A stretch of 64,000 nucleotides of DNA, taken from Hyphomicrobiales bacterium (GTDB taxonomy: Bacteria; Pseudomonadota; Alphaproteobacteria; Rhizobiales; JAJFHB01). The notes beneath the pieces were generated by a model. That model was not told where the DNA came from. It saw only the letters and a program-made list of their open reading frames with translations, and did not search any database. This document shows, in pieces, positions 1 through 9,153 of the stretch (position 1 is the stretch's first letter; each line of letters opens with the position of its first letter). Position numbers and translations under genes: made by a program. The stretch spans positions 124,001 through 188,000 of the forward strand of contig JAJFHE010000025.1 in the NCBI GenBank assembly GCA_021775755.1, read 5' to 3'.

Positions 1-679
1 CGCGGGCCCGAAGGCGCGCGACATTTTGAGCTCCATTGCACTGTCCGACGTGTCGGGAGATGCCCTGCCGTTTCTCAGTGCGCAACGGCTTGAGCTGCAA
101 GGCGCCACCGATGCGATCGCCGTGCGCGTCTCCTTTACCGGCGAACTCGGCTACGAGGTCTATACGCCCTCCATGTATCAGCGTGGCCTTTGGGATGCCC
201 TGATGGCCGCGGGCGCCGATCACGGCATTCGCCCCGCCGGCGGGCGAGCCTTGATGAACCTCAGGCTTGAAAAGAGATTCCAGAGCTGGGGCAGCGAACT
301 TGCACCGGACTACACGGTCATGGAGCCGGGCATGGACCGGTTCGTCGACTGGAACAACGAAGACTTTGTCGGCCGCGATGCGTCGCTTGCAGCAAGAGAC
401 GCGGGCAGCCCCGAGACCTACGCGACCCTGCTGGTCGATGCGTCCGACATGGATGCATGGGGCGGCGAGCCGGTGTTCCGCGATGGCGGCTATGTCGGCT
501 ATGTCACCTCGGGCGGGTATGGCCACGCCGTCGGTTCAAGTCTCGCGCTGGGATACCTCAAACCGGCAGCCTATGAGGAAGGCGCAACCGTCGAAGTCGA
601 GATCAACGGCGAGAGGCGGCTGGCAACAATCTCGCCCGGCGTTCCCTTCGACGCCAATGGCGGACGCATGCGCGCGTGA
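1..679 (+). CDS. GcvT-like C-terminal part of a dimethylglycine/sarcosine dehydrogenase-type protein (5' end outside window)
   Basis: The frame is open from base 2 to the stop at 677-679, so the gene begins before the window. The first visible residues include GPKAR, a motif of folate-binding aminomethyltransferase domains, followed by GELGYEVY and an R-L-E-K segment with WG. The end (SPGVPFDANGGRMRA) resembles the C-terminal barrel of GcvT-type domains. In the family these domains transfer a one-carbon unit from glycine, sarcosine or dimethylglycine to tetrahydrofolate. The spacing of the RLEKRF..WG segment fits the FAD-linked dimethylglycine/sarcosine dehydrogenases better than free GcvT; the FAD half cannot be seen. 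It converges on the ABC transporter ATPase gene, with only a few bases between the two stops. Confidence 0.8.
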   Translation, partial: AGPKARDILSSIALSDVSGDALPFLSAQRLELQGATDAIAVRVSFTGELGYEVYTPSMYQRGLWDALMAAGADHGIRPAGGRALMNLRLEKRFQSWGSELAPDYTVMEPGMDRFVDWNNEDFVGRDASLAARDAGSPETYATLLVDASDMDAWGGEPVFRDGGYVGYVTSGGYGHAVGSSLALGYLKPAAYEEGATVEVEINGERRLATISPGVPFDANGGRMRA

Positions 680-684
680 TGCGG

Positions 685-1686
685 TCAGTTTATGGCGTTG
701 CCATTCTCGTCGAACAGCAGGACACGCGTGCGCTCGAACGTGACATGAAGATCGCCGTCGCCGGACACTGAAAAGTCCGATGGCGCGCGCAGGATCAGGG
801 GCCCAAGCGCGTCCGAACGCAGATGCACATGCGCCTCGCTGCCGAGCGGTTCGACATGCACGACGCGTGCGGCATATCCCTTGCCGGATGGCGATAAGGT
901 GAGATGCTCGGGGCGCAGTCCAATGCTTGCCGCGCCATATTCCGCGGCGATAGCACCGGTGACGATGTTAATTTTCGGGTGGCCGAGAAACCCGGCGACG
1001 AACAGATTGGCGGGTTTGCGGTAAACCTCAAGCGGCGTGCCGATCTGCTCAATACGCCCGTCCTTCATGACGACCATTTTGTCGGCCAGGGTCATCGCCT
1101 CCGCCTGATCGTGCGTCACGTAGATCATGGTCGCACCGAGCGCCTTGTGCAGACGTGCGATTTCAAGACGTGTGGTGGCCCGCAACGCGGCATCGAGATT
1201 GGAGAGCGGTTCGTCGAACAGAAAGACTTTTGGATTGCGCACGATGGCACGACCGATGGCGACGCGCTGGCGCTGCCCGCCGGAGAGTTCGGCAGGTTTG
1301 CGGTGCAGAAGATCCGAAATTCCGAGCATTTCAGCCACCGAGCGTACGCGCTCATCAATGTCCGGGCGCGAGACCTTCTGAAACTTCAGACCGAAGCTCA
1401 TGTTGCGGTAGGCCGTCATGTGCGGATAGAGCGCGTAGGACTGAAACACCATGGCGATGCCGCGTCTGGCCGGTGCAAGCGCTTGCGCGTCCGCGCCGCC
1501 GATCGACAGGCTGCCTTCCGTTTCCGTTTCAAGCCCGGCAATGATGCGCAACAGCGTGGTCTTGCCACATCCCGACGGCCCGACGAGAACGCAGAACTCG
1601 CCGTCGGCCACCGAAAGCGAGACGTCTTCGAGAGCTGCCGTTTCGCCAAAGCGCTTGGCGAGCCCCTTGATATCGACATCAGCCAT
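685..1686 (-). CDS. Carbohydrate ABC transporter ATP-binding protein (MalK/UgpC type)
   Basis: A 333-residue ATPase of the CUT1 (MalK/UgpC) class that would energise a sugar or polyol importer. Walker A is GPSGCGKTT (about residues 37-45), the signature is LSGGQRQRVAIGRA, Walker B is VFLFDEPLSNLD, and the switch histidine is in YVTHDQAEAMT. A C-terminal regulatory barrel follows (IGLRPEHL). It lies 15 bp downstream of the MalG-like permease on the same strand, so the two are probably one transcript. The MalF-like permease and binding protein that would complete the system lie more than 11 kb away at 13317-15519 in the same orientation. Substrate cannot be assigned from sequence. Confidence 0.93.
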   Translation of the reverse strand: MADVDIKGLAKRFGETAALEDVSLSVADGEFCVLVGPSGCGKTTLLRIIAGLETETEGSLSIGGADAQALAPARRGIAMVFQSYALYPHMTAYRNMSFGLKFQKVSRPDIDERVRSVAEMLGISDLLHRKPAELSGGQRQRVAIGRAIVRNPKVFLFDEPLSNLDAALRATTRLEIARLHKALGATMIYVTHDQAEAMTLADKMVVMKDGRIEQIGTPLEVYRKPANLFVAGFLGHPKINIVTGAIAAEYGAASIGLRPEHLTLSPSGKGYAARVVHVEPLGSEAHVHLRSDALGPLILRAPSDFSVSGDGDLHVTFERTRVLLFDENGNAIN

Positions 1687-1701
1687 GCGGCGATCCCCCC
1701 A

Positions 1702-2529
1702 TTATCTGAGCGCACCTTCCGTCAGCCCGCGCACCATCATGCGCGACAGGGCGAGATAGAGGACGAGGATCGGCACCACCGCCAGCGTCAGCGCCGCCAA
1801 TACCGCACTCCAGTCCGTCACATACTGGCCGATGAACTGCTGCACGCCGAGGGTGATGGTGCGCGTTCCCTCGCCGGGCGCCAGAATGAGCGGAAACCAC
1901 AGGTCGTTCCAGATCGGCACCATGACGAAGATTGCAACCGTTGCAATGGCCGGGCGGATCAGCGGCAACACAATGTGGGCGTAAATCCTGAATTCCGGCA
2001 CGCCGTCGCAGCGTGCCGCATCGGCGAGATCGCGCGGCACCTGGGCCATAAACTCGGAGAATATGAACACCGCCACAGGTAATCCTTGCGCGATGTAGAC
2101 GAGGATGAGAGCGGCCAGCGTGTTGGTCAGTCCAAGGCTCGTCATGAGATCGAGGATCGCGACCGTTCCAAGCCTGATCGGCACCATGATACCGAGTGCC
2201 AGGAACAGGCCGACCACAAGACGGCCGCGGAACCTGTAAGCGGCAAGCGCCCAGGCCGCCATCGTGCCGAATACGACGACGGCTGCAAGCGTGACGACGG
2301 TAACGACCAGACTGTTGGCAAACCACAGCCATAGATCTGAATTGGCGAAAACCCGTTCATACCCCACGGTTGAGAATGTCTCGCCTGTCGGCAGCGCCAG
2401 CGGGTCGCGGAAGATACCTTTGCGCGACTTGAAGGAATTCATGGCAATAAGCAGGACAGGCGCCAGCGCGAGCACTGCATATACGAGCAGCATCACATGC
2501 ACAGCCCACAGGCGCATCCGCGTCGTCAC
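1702..2529 (-). CDS. Carbohydrate ABC transporter permease (MalG type)
   Basis: A 275-residue inner-membrane permease with about six hydrophobic helices. The conserved EAA-type loop (DAARCDGVPEFRIYAHIVLP, about residues 180-200) contacts the ATPase. The start is a GTG at 2529 preceded on the minus strand by a purine-rich AGGAAGGGG site. It is immediately followed by the MalK-type ATPase. No partner permease is adjacent upstream. Instead the upstream side is a divergent methyltransferase gene, and the likely MalF-type partner is at 13317-14252. Confidence 0.92.
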   Translation of the reverse strand: MTTRMRLWAVHVMLLVYAVLALAPVLLIAMNSFKSRKGIFRDPLALPTGETFSTVGYERVFANSDLWLWFANSLVVTVVTLAAVVVFGTMAAWALAAYRFRGRLVVGLFLALGIMVPIRLGTVAILDLMTSLGLTNTLAALILVYIAQGLPVAVFIFSEFMAQVPRDLADAARCDGVPEFRIYAHIVLPLIRPAIATVAIFVMVPIWNDLWFPLILAPGEGTRTITLGVQQFIGQYVTDWSAVLAALTLAVVPILVLYLALSRMMVRGLTEGALR

Positions 2530-2728
2530 TGTATTCCCCTTCCTGGCCCCGTCCTCGCAGAGTGGCGATGGCAGTTTGGCGCGATTCGCGCGGTTCGGAC
2601 CTATTTTCCATCATCTCCCCAGGAGATCTCCATACTTCCCTCATAAACAAATCAAGCAACACCTCGCCGCCGCCCCTATCTATTGTTCATACACAACGCA
2701 CAGCCCTTTCAATGAGGAACATCTCACC

Positions 2729-3616
2729 ATGAGCGACGTCACACAGCCTCTAACCACCCCGGAAGATTCCGATTTCGTTCAGTTCTGGAATGACGTGCTT
2801 GCGCCCAAGTTCATCCGCTTCAAGCACGTTCTGGTCGACGGGCTGACGCAGCACAGCGAGGCCGTATTTCCTTCACTCCCCGTGAACGAAGGCGACCGCG
2901 TGCTCGATGTGGGCTGTGGTTTCGGGGATACCGCGATCAAGCTCGCCAAGCTCGTCGGCGATAGCGGCGAAGTCGTCGGCATCGATTGCTGCGATACGTT
3001 TCTCGACTACGCACGCAACGACGTGGAAGCGCGCGGTCTGAAGAACATCTCGTTTATGCGCGGCGATGCGGAGATCGCCCTGCCGAGCGAGGGTTTCGAC
3101 TTCGTGTTCGCGCGGTTCGGTACAATGTTTTTCGCCAATCCCGTGGCCGGCCTGCGCAACATGCGCAAGGCGCTGAGGCCCGGCGGTCGCATGGTGCACA
3201 TCGTCTGGCGCAACCGTGCCGACAATCCCTGGCTGTCAATGGCCAAGGACGTGGTGCTGCAGTTCCTGCCGCAACCGGGCGAAGACGCGCAGACCTGCGG
3301 CCCCGGCCCCTTCTCAATGGCGAATGAAGACACCGTGCGCGCCATGATGGAGGCCGCGGGCTACGAAAACATTGAGTTTAAGCGCGTCGATGCGCAGGTC
3401 CTTGTCGGCAACGACACTCAGGACGCCATCGACTTCCAGCTTGCAATCGGCCCTGCCGGCGAAGTTTTCAGGGAAGCCGGCGACGAAGCCGAAGGCAAGC
3501 GCAGAACGATCGAGGCTGCTTTGGCCAAGGCGATCAAGCAGCAGAAAATTGCCGCGGACGGCATCGTCATGGACAGCTCGTCGTGGGTCATCAGTGCGAC
3601 AAACCCCGAGCAGTGA
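2729..3616 (+). CDS. Class I SAM-dependent methyltransferase
   Basis: A 295-residue predicted methyltransferase. Motif I is VLDVGCGFGDTAIKLA (about residues 57-72), followed by an acidic GIDCCD that would bind the SAM ribose, and a later RPGGRMVHIVWR strand typical of UbiE/COQ5-like folds. The start at 2729 has GAGGA at 2714-2718. An open frame extends further upstream but is antisense to the permease and is probably not translated. It ends 12 bp before cysK, so the two are likely co-transcribed. The substrate is unknown; the pairing with cysteine synthase hints at sulfur or SAM-linked metabolism, which is inference only. Confidence 0.88.
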   Translation: MSDVTQPLTTPEDSDFVQFWNDVLAPKFIRFKHVLVDGLTQHSEAVFPSLPVNEGDRVLDVGCGFGDTAIKLAKLVGDSGEVVGIDCCDTFLDYARNDVEARGLKNISFMRGDAEIALPSEGFDFVFARFGTMFFANPVAGLRNMRKALRPGGRMVHIVWRNRADNPWLSMAKDVVLQFLPQPGEDAQTCGPGPFSMANEDTVRAMMEAAGYENIEFKRVDAQVLVGNDTQDAIDFQLAIGPAGEVFREAGDEAEGKRRTIEAALAKAIKQQKIAADGIVMDSSSWVISATNPEQ

Positions 3617-3628
3617 GGAGAAATTCAT

Positions 3629-4618
3629 ATGAACATCCAGGACACACGACGCCTTACGTTCGATAAGCCGGGCCGCGGCCGCGTGTATGACAGCATTCTG
3701 GAAACCATCGGCAACACGCCGCTTGTGCGCATCAGAAAACTTGCCGATGCACGCGGATGCCAAGCAGAGGTTCTCGCCAAGCTCGAATTCTTCAACCCGA
3801 TCGCCAGCGTCAAGGACCGCATCGCAGTGTCGATGCTCGAGGCGATGGAGGCGGACGGCACCATCGGGCCCGGCAGTGTCATCGTTGAACCGACATCGGG
3901 AAACACCGGCATAGGCCTTGCCTTCGCGTGCGCCGCAAAGGGCTACAGGTGCATTTTGACAATGCCCGACAGTTTTTCCATTGAGCGGCGCATGCTTATG
4001 AAATTCCTCGGTGCGGAGCTGGCGCTGACGCCGCGGGAAAAAGGCATCAACGGGGCGATCGAGAAGGCAAACGAAATCATCGCCGAAACCGAAAACGCGG
4101 TTATGCCGTGGCAGTTCGGACATCCCGCCAATCCCGAGATCCATCGCAAAACGACAGCGGAGGAAATCTGGCGCGACACAGACGGCGTCGTCGACGCCGT
4201 GGTGCTCGGCGTGGGGACAGGCGGAACGCTGACGGGTGTTGGCGAAGTGCTCAAGGAACGCAACCCTGACATCAAGATCATCGCAATCGAGCCCGAAGCG
4301 AGCCCGGTTCTGTCGGGCGGGGAGCATTCTCCGCATATGATCCAGGGCATCGGTGCGGGCTTTGTTCCCGATGTCCTCAACACGGACCTCATCGACGAAG
4401 TCATGCTGGTCGGGAACGAAGAAGCAATAGAGACGGCGCGGCAGGTCGCGGCACTCGAAGGTATTCCGGCGGGCATTTCGTCGGGTGCGGCGCTTGCCTG
4501 TGCCATGCGAATTGCGGCCCGCGATGAAATGAAGGGCAAAACGGTGGTAACGGTTCTGCCGAGCTGCGCTGAGCGCTATCTCTCGACCGCGCTGTTTGAA
4601 GGCTACGGCGACGATTGA
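3629..4618 (+). CDS. cysK: Cysteine synthase (O-acetylserine sulfhydrylase)
   Basis: A 329-residue PLP enzyme that makes cysteine from O-acetylserine and sulfide. The PLP lysine is K62 in the SVKDR motif, the substrate loop is TSGNTG (residues 89-94), the phosphate loop is [10 protein letters not shown], and IQGIGAGF is the conserved GIGAG-type segment. Length matches the CysK family. The start lies 12 bp after the methyltransferase stop, with GGAG shortly upstream. The first 20 residues are an extra leader relative to the shortest family members. CysM or a cystathionine beta-synthase-like side activity cannot be excluded. Confidence 0.93.
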   Translation: MNIQDTRRLTFDKPGRGRVYDSILETIGNTPLVRIRKLADARGCQAEVLAKLEFFNPIASVKDRIAVSMLEAMEADGTIGPGSVIVEPTSGNTGIGLAFACAAKGYRCILTMPDSFSIERRMLMKFLGAELALTPREKGINGAIEKANEIIAETENAVMPWQFGHPANPEIHRKTTAEEIWRDTDGVVDAVVLGVGTGGTLTGVGEVLKERNPDIKIIAIEPEASPVLSGGEHSPHMIQGIGAGFVPDVLNTDLIDEVMLVGNEEAIETARQVAALEGIPAGISSGAALACAMRIAARDEMKGKTVVTVLPSCAERYLSTALFEGYGDD

Positions 4619-4769
4619 CCGGACGTTCGGAAGGGTTGTTCGGAACTCCCGGACAACCGCCTGGCAGCGGGGACTGATTTTGGGTTCATCCCGCCGCCGG
4701 AATACTTACAATAACGCGAGCGCAACAGCGACCTTCGCGAACGCAATTCCGGGGCGCGTGGAGACGAAC

Positions 4770-6863
4770 ATGCAAAGAAAACTGACGACCATCGTTGCAA
4801 TGGATGTTGTCGGTTACAGCCGCCTCATGGAACGCGACGAGGAAGGCACCCTCAGCCGCCTGAAAGACGTGCGCGGCACCCTCATCAGCCCCGCGATCGA
4901 GCGCCACTCGGGCCGTACGGTCAAGCTGATGGGCGATGGAATTCTCGTTGAATTCACGAGCGTCGTCGGTGCCCTGCAGTGTGCCGTTGAAATCCAGGAA
5001 AAGCTTGCCGAATGCAACGGCACGGTCAGCGAAAAGCACAAGGTGCATATGCGCATCGGGCTGCACCTCGGCGACGTCATTGTCGACGGCGACGACATTT
5101 ACGGCGACGGCGTCAACGTGGCGGCGCGGCTGGAAAGTATCGCTCAACCGGGCGGCGTTGTTTTGTCGAAACAGGTACACGATCACATAGGCGGCAATGT
5201 CGCGGTGCAGTTCGCTTCTCTGGGCGAGCAGAAAGTGAAGAACATCAGCCGGCCGATTGAAGCCTATCGCGTCGAGTTCGCGCCGGAAAGCGCCAGTGCC
5301 AATGTCATCCGGTTCGGCACGTTTGAACTCGATACCGCGCTTTACGAGTTGCGTGAGGCCGGTGAGCGCATCGCAGTTGAACCGCAGGTATTTGACCTCC
5401 TGGTCTATCTTGCGCAAAACAGCGACCGCACGGTCACGCGGGAAGAGGTGTTTGAGGAAATCTGGGGCAACAGGATCGTCTCGGACGCCGCCCTGAGCAG
5501 CCAGATCAAAGCGGCCCGCCGGGTGCTCGGCGATGACGGAGCCTCGCAACACACAATTCGAACCATACACGGGCGTGGCTTTCGTTTCGTTGCGCCGATA
5601 GAAAGCGCAGCGCCCGCATCGGCGGGCGAGGAAGACGCCGCCCCCGTACCCGACATGCTGGCGACAATCGCTTTAAAGCCGTCGGTCGCAATTCTGCCGT
5701 TCGAGAACCTGAACCACGACCCGGCTGAGGACTATTTTGCTGACGGAATTACCGAAGACCTCACAACTGCCCTGTCGAAAAACAGATGGCTGAACGTCGT
5801 TGCGCGCAATCCCGCCTTCGCTTTCCGCAACTCCTCAGACAGCATCAAGACCATCGGGCAGAAGCTCGACGCCAATTACATCGTTACCGGAAGCGTCAGA
5901 AAGGCCGGCACGCGGGCGCGCATCTCCGTCCAGATCATCGATGCAAGCTCGGAGCACAGCATCTGGTCGGAACGGTTCGACCGCGACATCGTCGACATAT
6001 TCGATCTTCAGGACGAGATCACCGAAACGGTGGCCGCGCGCATCGAATCGGAACTCGGACTGACGGAGCAGAAGAAAGCCGAGCGGCGGCCGCGCAAGAA
6101 CCTCGGCGCCTGGGATCTCTATCAGCTTGGTGTCGCGGAGTTCTACAAATTCACCCGCGAAGGCAACCTCAAGTGTCAGGACCTGCTTCGCCAGGCGCTC
6201 GAACTCGACCCGGAATTCGCTGCCGCCCACTCGCGCCTCTCATATGCCCAGGCGCTCAGCATGGTGTATTTCGACGCAACGCCGGACGATGCCGTTCTGG
6301 ATGAAGCGCTGTCATCGGCACAACGCGCGATCGAGCTGGATGACCAGGACGCCATCGGTTACTTCGTAATCGGGCGCGTGCACCTGGCACGGCGGGAATA
6401 CGACCAGGCCATAAATGCGCTGGAATACGCCCTGGAACTCAATCCCTGCCTCGCCCAGACCTATTGCGGGCTCGGAGATTCCCTTGCCTACGAAGGCCGC
6501 CTCGATGAGGCCATCGACCAGTTTGAGATCGCCGTGCGGCTTAGCCCACACGATCCGTTCCGCTGGGCGTTTTACTCCTACCGCTCGCTGGCGCATCTGT
6601 TCAAAAACGAGTTTGACGACGCCGTCTCCTGGGCGCGAAAGGCAGTGCAGGTGCCGAATGTGCAGTACTGGGCACGGGCTCACCTTGTCGCGGCTCTTGG
6701 ACAGGCGGGTGAAAGCTCTCAAGCCGAGACCGCGATCAAGGAGCTGAAGAAGGTGAAGCCGGAGTTCTCCGTCGACTTCGCCAGAGAACATCTCTTCTAT
6801 CTGAAGCGCGACGATCAGATCGAAACCTACCTTGGCGGACTGACGAAAGCCGGATTGAACTGA
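4770..6863 (+). CDS. Fusion of class III adenylate/guanylate cyclase, OmpR-type winged helix, TolB-like domain and TPR repeats
   Basis: A 697-residue protein. Residues about 1-170 are a class III cyclase: metal aspartates D12 (AMDVVGYS) and D56 (LMGDG), a purine-contact lysine K52, and the NVAARLE asparagine/arginine pair. All key positions are present, so activity is plausible. Residues about 178-272 form a winged helix of the PhoB/OmpR C-terminal (CadC-like) type, ending HGRGFRFVAPIE. Residues about 305-435 match the TolB N-like domain seen in cyclase-TPR proteins (SVAILPFENL, then GSVRKAG). TPR units fill the rest. There is no receiver domain and no transmembrane helix. The start at 4770 has GGAGA just upstream. 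It looks like a regulator able both to bind DNA and to make cyclic nucleotide; ligand and targets are unknown. Confidence 0.88.
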   Translation: MQRKLTTIVAMDVVGYSRLMERDEEGTLSRLKDVRGTLISPAIERHSGRTVKLMGDGILVEFTSVVGALQCAVEIQEKLAECNGTVSEKHKVHMRIGLHLGDVIVDGDDIYGDGVNVAARLESIAQPGGVVLSKQVHDHIGGNVAVQFASLGEQKVKNISRPIEAYRVEFAPESASANVIRFGTFELDTALYELREAGERIAVEPQVFDLLVYLAQNSDRTVTREEVFEEIWGNRIVSDAALSSQIKAARRVLGDDGASQHTIRTIHGRGFRFVAPIESAAPASAGEEDAAPVPDMLATIALKPSVAILPFENLNHDPAEDYFADGITEDLTTALSKNRWLNVVARNPAFAFRNSSDSIKTIGQKLDANYIVTGSVRKAGTRARISVQIIDASSEHSIWSERFDRDIVDIFDLQDEITETVAARIESELGLTEQKKAERRPRKNLGAWDLYQLGVAEFYKFTREGNLKCQDLLRQALELDPEFAAAHSRLSYAQALSMVYFDATPDDAVLDEALSSAQRAIELDDQDAIGYFVIGRVHLARREYDQAINALEYALELNPCLAQTYCGLGDSLAYEGRLDEAIDQFEIAVRLSPHDPFRWAFYSYRSLAHLFKNEFDDAVSWARKAVQVPNVQYWARAHLVAALGQAGESSQAETAIKELKKVKPEFSVDFAREHLFYLKRDDQIETYLGGLTKAGLN

Positions 6864-6864
6864 G

Positions 6865-7743
6865 GTGGACGCGCCCACACATCGCTGGGCAAGCCTGAGT
6901 GCTGCAGAGCAAGCCCAAAAGGAGCGGTACGAAGCACGCTATGCGGCCGGCCGCTCGCCGGTCATGCTGGCGATCGAGCGCTGTGTCTGCGGGTGCGATT
7001 ACGGGGCCGACAGCTGGACGACCCAGACCGAGGCCGAGCGGATCGCGGAACGCTTGGTGTTGGGTAGCGGCAGCCGCTTGCTCGACATCGGCGCGGGGTC
7101 CGGCTGGCCAGGCCTCTATCTTGCCGAAAAAAGCGGCTGCGCCGCTGTTCTCCTCGACCTTCCCCTCGCCGGCCTTCGCATCGCCCGCGACCGCGCGCGG
7201 ACCGGGGGATTGGGAGACAGAATTTCGGCGGTCCAGGCCGACGCCTCGGCAGTGCCTTTGGCGTCCGCCAGCTTCGAGGCCATCAGTCACAGCGATTTGC
7301 TGTGCTGTCTTGAGCGAAAGCGCGAGGTGCTTGCGCAGTGCCGGCGCGTCATATCCCCAGCCGGCCGCATGGCGTTCACGGTTATTTCCATCGCACCCGG
7401 CCTCGGCGAGCGAGAGTATCGCAGGGCGGTCGAGAACGGACCGGAGTTCATAGAGACCGACACCGACTATGCAACTCTGCTCCTGCAGACGGGCTGGGTT
7501 GTCGCGGCCTGCGAAGACGTCACTGCGGAGTTTGGCGCATCGTGCCGTCGGCAACTGCACGCGGATGAGACGAATGCCCGGGAACTCGCCAAACTTCTCG
7601 GCGAACGCGAGTACGCGGAACGGGTGTCCGGCTGGCGCTCGAAGATTCCGGCAATCGACGAGCGGTTGCTGCGGCGCGAATTATTTTCAGTCAGGCCGGC
7701 GAGTGCCGCCGGCGGCGGGCTCCTTCACGCACAACAGAATTGA
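6865..7743 (+). CDS. SAM-dependent methyltransferase
   Basis: A 292-residue protein starting at GTG 6865, directly after the cyclase-fusion stop, which suggests translational coupling. Motif I is LLDIGAGSGWPGLYLAE (about residues 72-88), an acidic residue follows in the next strand (LLDLP), and a DLLCCLE region matches the methyltransferase core. The N-terminal half has CVCGCDYGA, a small Cys cluster. The 3' end overlaps the convergent EamA-family transporter gene by 57 bp. The substrate is not recognisable. Confidence 0.82.
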   Translation: MDAPTHRWASLSAAEQAQKERYEARYAAGRSPVMLAIERCVCGCDYGADSWTTQTEAERIAERLVLGSGSRLLDIGAGSGWPGLYLAEKSGCAAVLLDLPLAGLRIARDRARTGGLGDRISAVQADASAVPLASASFEAISHSDLLCCLERKREVLAQCRRVISPAGRMAFTVISIAPGLGEREYRRAVENGPEFIETDTDYATLLLQTGWVVAACEDVTAEFGASCRRQLHADETNARELAKLLGEREYAERVSGWRSKIPAIDERLLRRELFSVRPASAAGGGLLHAQQN

Positions 7744-8589
7744 TGCCAGAACGAGAGCGAGCGCCGCCAGCCTTTGCCAGGTCAGCGGATCGCCGAGGAT
7801 GACCACTGCCGACAACACGCCGACGACCGGAATGATAAGGGTTCCGATTGCCGCGACGCCCGCGGGCAGGCGCGCAACGAGGAGAACCCAGGCGACATAG
7901 CAGGCAACCATCGGGAACGCGACGTGATAAGCAAGCGTCGCAAGCACCGTTGTGGACGGCCAGGGCAGTTGCGCCGGGCTGTCGATCGCCAGGGCCATGG
8001 CAACCGCGGGAACCGCTGAAAATCCGACCATCCAGGCGGCGCGGGCGATGGGGCCGAGTGTCCAGTCCGTACCTTTGAGAAGCACAGTGCCGGCCGCCCA
8101 GGAGATTGCCGATCCCAGCATCAGTAACGGACCGGCCGGATTCGCCGTAAACGCCGGGATATCTTCACTGGACAGAAGGACAAGGCCCGCCATTCCCATG
8201 ATGAGCGCAAGCGCGCGATACCGCGTGAAAGCTTCCGCCAGAAAGACATAGGCAAAAAGGCTCGCCCATACCGGCATGGTGAAGGCGATGATCGCGGCCT
8301 TCGATGTCTGTGTGAGCAATTGTCCAAAGGCGGTCAGGACATTGAAACCGAAAACGGTCAGCAACCCCGCCACCGCAATCATGCACCACTCGCGCGGTGC
8401 AGGCCGAAGCGTTTCCCGGCGCCAGACCGCGATTGCAGCGAGGATCGCCGCGCCGAGCGAAAACCCGATGGCACGCAGCGTCCATGGCGGGATCTCGCCA
8501 AGGATGATCTTTACCGCAGGCCAGTTCAGCCCCCAGAAGAGGCCAATAGCAGCAATCAGGAAAAGCTCCCGGCCCGTGACCCGGGTCAA
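7687..8589 (-). CDS. EamA-family (DMT superfamily) transporter
   Basis: A 300-residue integral membrane protein with about ten hydrophobic segments in two internally similar halves, as in EamA/RhaT drug and metabolite exporters. The N-terminus (FLIAAIGLFWGLNWPAVK) is the family's typical first helix. The start is a TTG at 8589 that overlaps the stop of the upstream GNAT gene by four bases, so the two are translationally coupled. Export of an acetylated or amino-acid-like compound is a reasonable guess from the pairing, but unproven. Confidence 0.87.
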   Translation of the reverse strand: MTRVTGRELFLIAAIGLFWGLNWPAVKIILGEIPPWTLRAIGFSLGAAILAAIAVWRRETLRPAPREWCMIAVAGLLTVFGFNVLTAFGQLLTQTSKAAIIAFTMPVWASLFAYVFLAEAFTRYRALALIMGMAGLVLLSSEDIPAFTANPAGPLLMLGSAISWAAGTVLLKGTDWTLGPIARAAWMVGFSAVPAVAMALAIDSPAQLPWPSTTVLATLAYHVAFPMVACYVAWVLLVARLPAGVAAIGTLIIPVVGVLSAVVILGDPLTWQRLAALALVLASILLCVKEPAAGGTRRPD

Positions 8590-9038
8590 ACCGGCATCTC
8601 GTAGAGGTTCCAGGAGGTCTTCTTCGACAGCCGGTCGTAGAGCGAGCGGGCGCGGTAGTTATCGTCCGCCGTGATCCAGCGCACGATATCCCAGCCGCGT
8701 GCCTTCGCTTCGGCGTGCAGATGCTCAAACAGCACATCGGCAATGCCCCGGCCACGCATGGCCGGATCGATGAACATGTCGTCAAGGAACCCGATATCGG
8801 CACCGCGCAGGGGGCTGGGCATGCGCCGGAAATGGATCAAACCGGCAGGCGTTCCGTCAACGAGCGCCACCGCACCGTTGAGCTCGTGCGCCGGATCGTT
8901 GATCCACGACCAGACCGCGGCGGCGATATCGTCGGTCATCTCGCGATTGTAGAACGTGGCGTAGCCATTGTAGAGCGTCCGCCAGCCGGCCTTGAGTGCG
9001 TCGTTCGGGCTGGCGATGATTACATCGGGTGACGGCAT
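8586..9038 (-). CDS. GNAT-family N-acetyltransferase
   Basis: A 150-residue acetyltransferase. The acetyl-CoA loop is MRGRGIADVLFEHL (the R/Q-x-x-G-x-G/A motif), preceded by the beta strand DIGFLDDMFIDP and followed by WITADDNYRARSLYDRL, the usual C-terminal strand-helix. The ATG at 9038 (MPSPDVIIAS) is chosen over an in-frame upstream start because the extra N-terminal 32 residues are unlike the family. It forms a two-gene unit with the EamA transporter. The acceptor is unknown. Confidence 0.85.
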   Translation of the reverse strand: MPSPDVIIASPNDALKAGWRTLYNGYATFYNREMTDDIAAAVWSWINDPAHELNGAVALVDGTPAGLIHFRRMPSPLRGADIGFLDDMFIDPAMRGRGIADVLFEHLHAEAKARGWDIVRWITADDNYRARSLYDRLSKKTSWNLYEMPV

Positions 9039-9153
9039 GTGGCGGTGTCCTCTGCATCGGTTCGTATTTCCCGACACTTGACACAACCGCGCACATCCGC
9101 AAAGGACCAGTTTCCCTATGGAAGGTGCGGCCACCCGGCTCCGGAGTATCAGA

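Noticed and set aside
904-2082. Long open frame of 392 codons on the plus strand
   Set aside because: It is the high-GC antisense shadow of the ABC ATPase and permease genes; its composition is Arg/His/Asp-rich and no family is recognisable.
2264-2728. In-frame upstream extension of the first methyltransferase
   Set aside because: It is antisense to the MalG-type permease and adds a sequence unlike any methyltransferase; ATG 2729 has a good ribosome binding site.
3314-4336. Long minus-strand open frame of 340 codons
   Set aside because: Antisense to cysK and the methyltransferase; cysK has intact catalytic motifs, so this frame is a shadow.
4639-4661. Imperfect hairpin after cysK as a terminator
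   Set aside because: The stem has a mismatch or G-U pair and no T-run follows.
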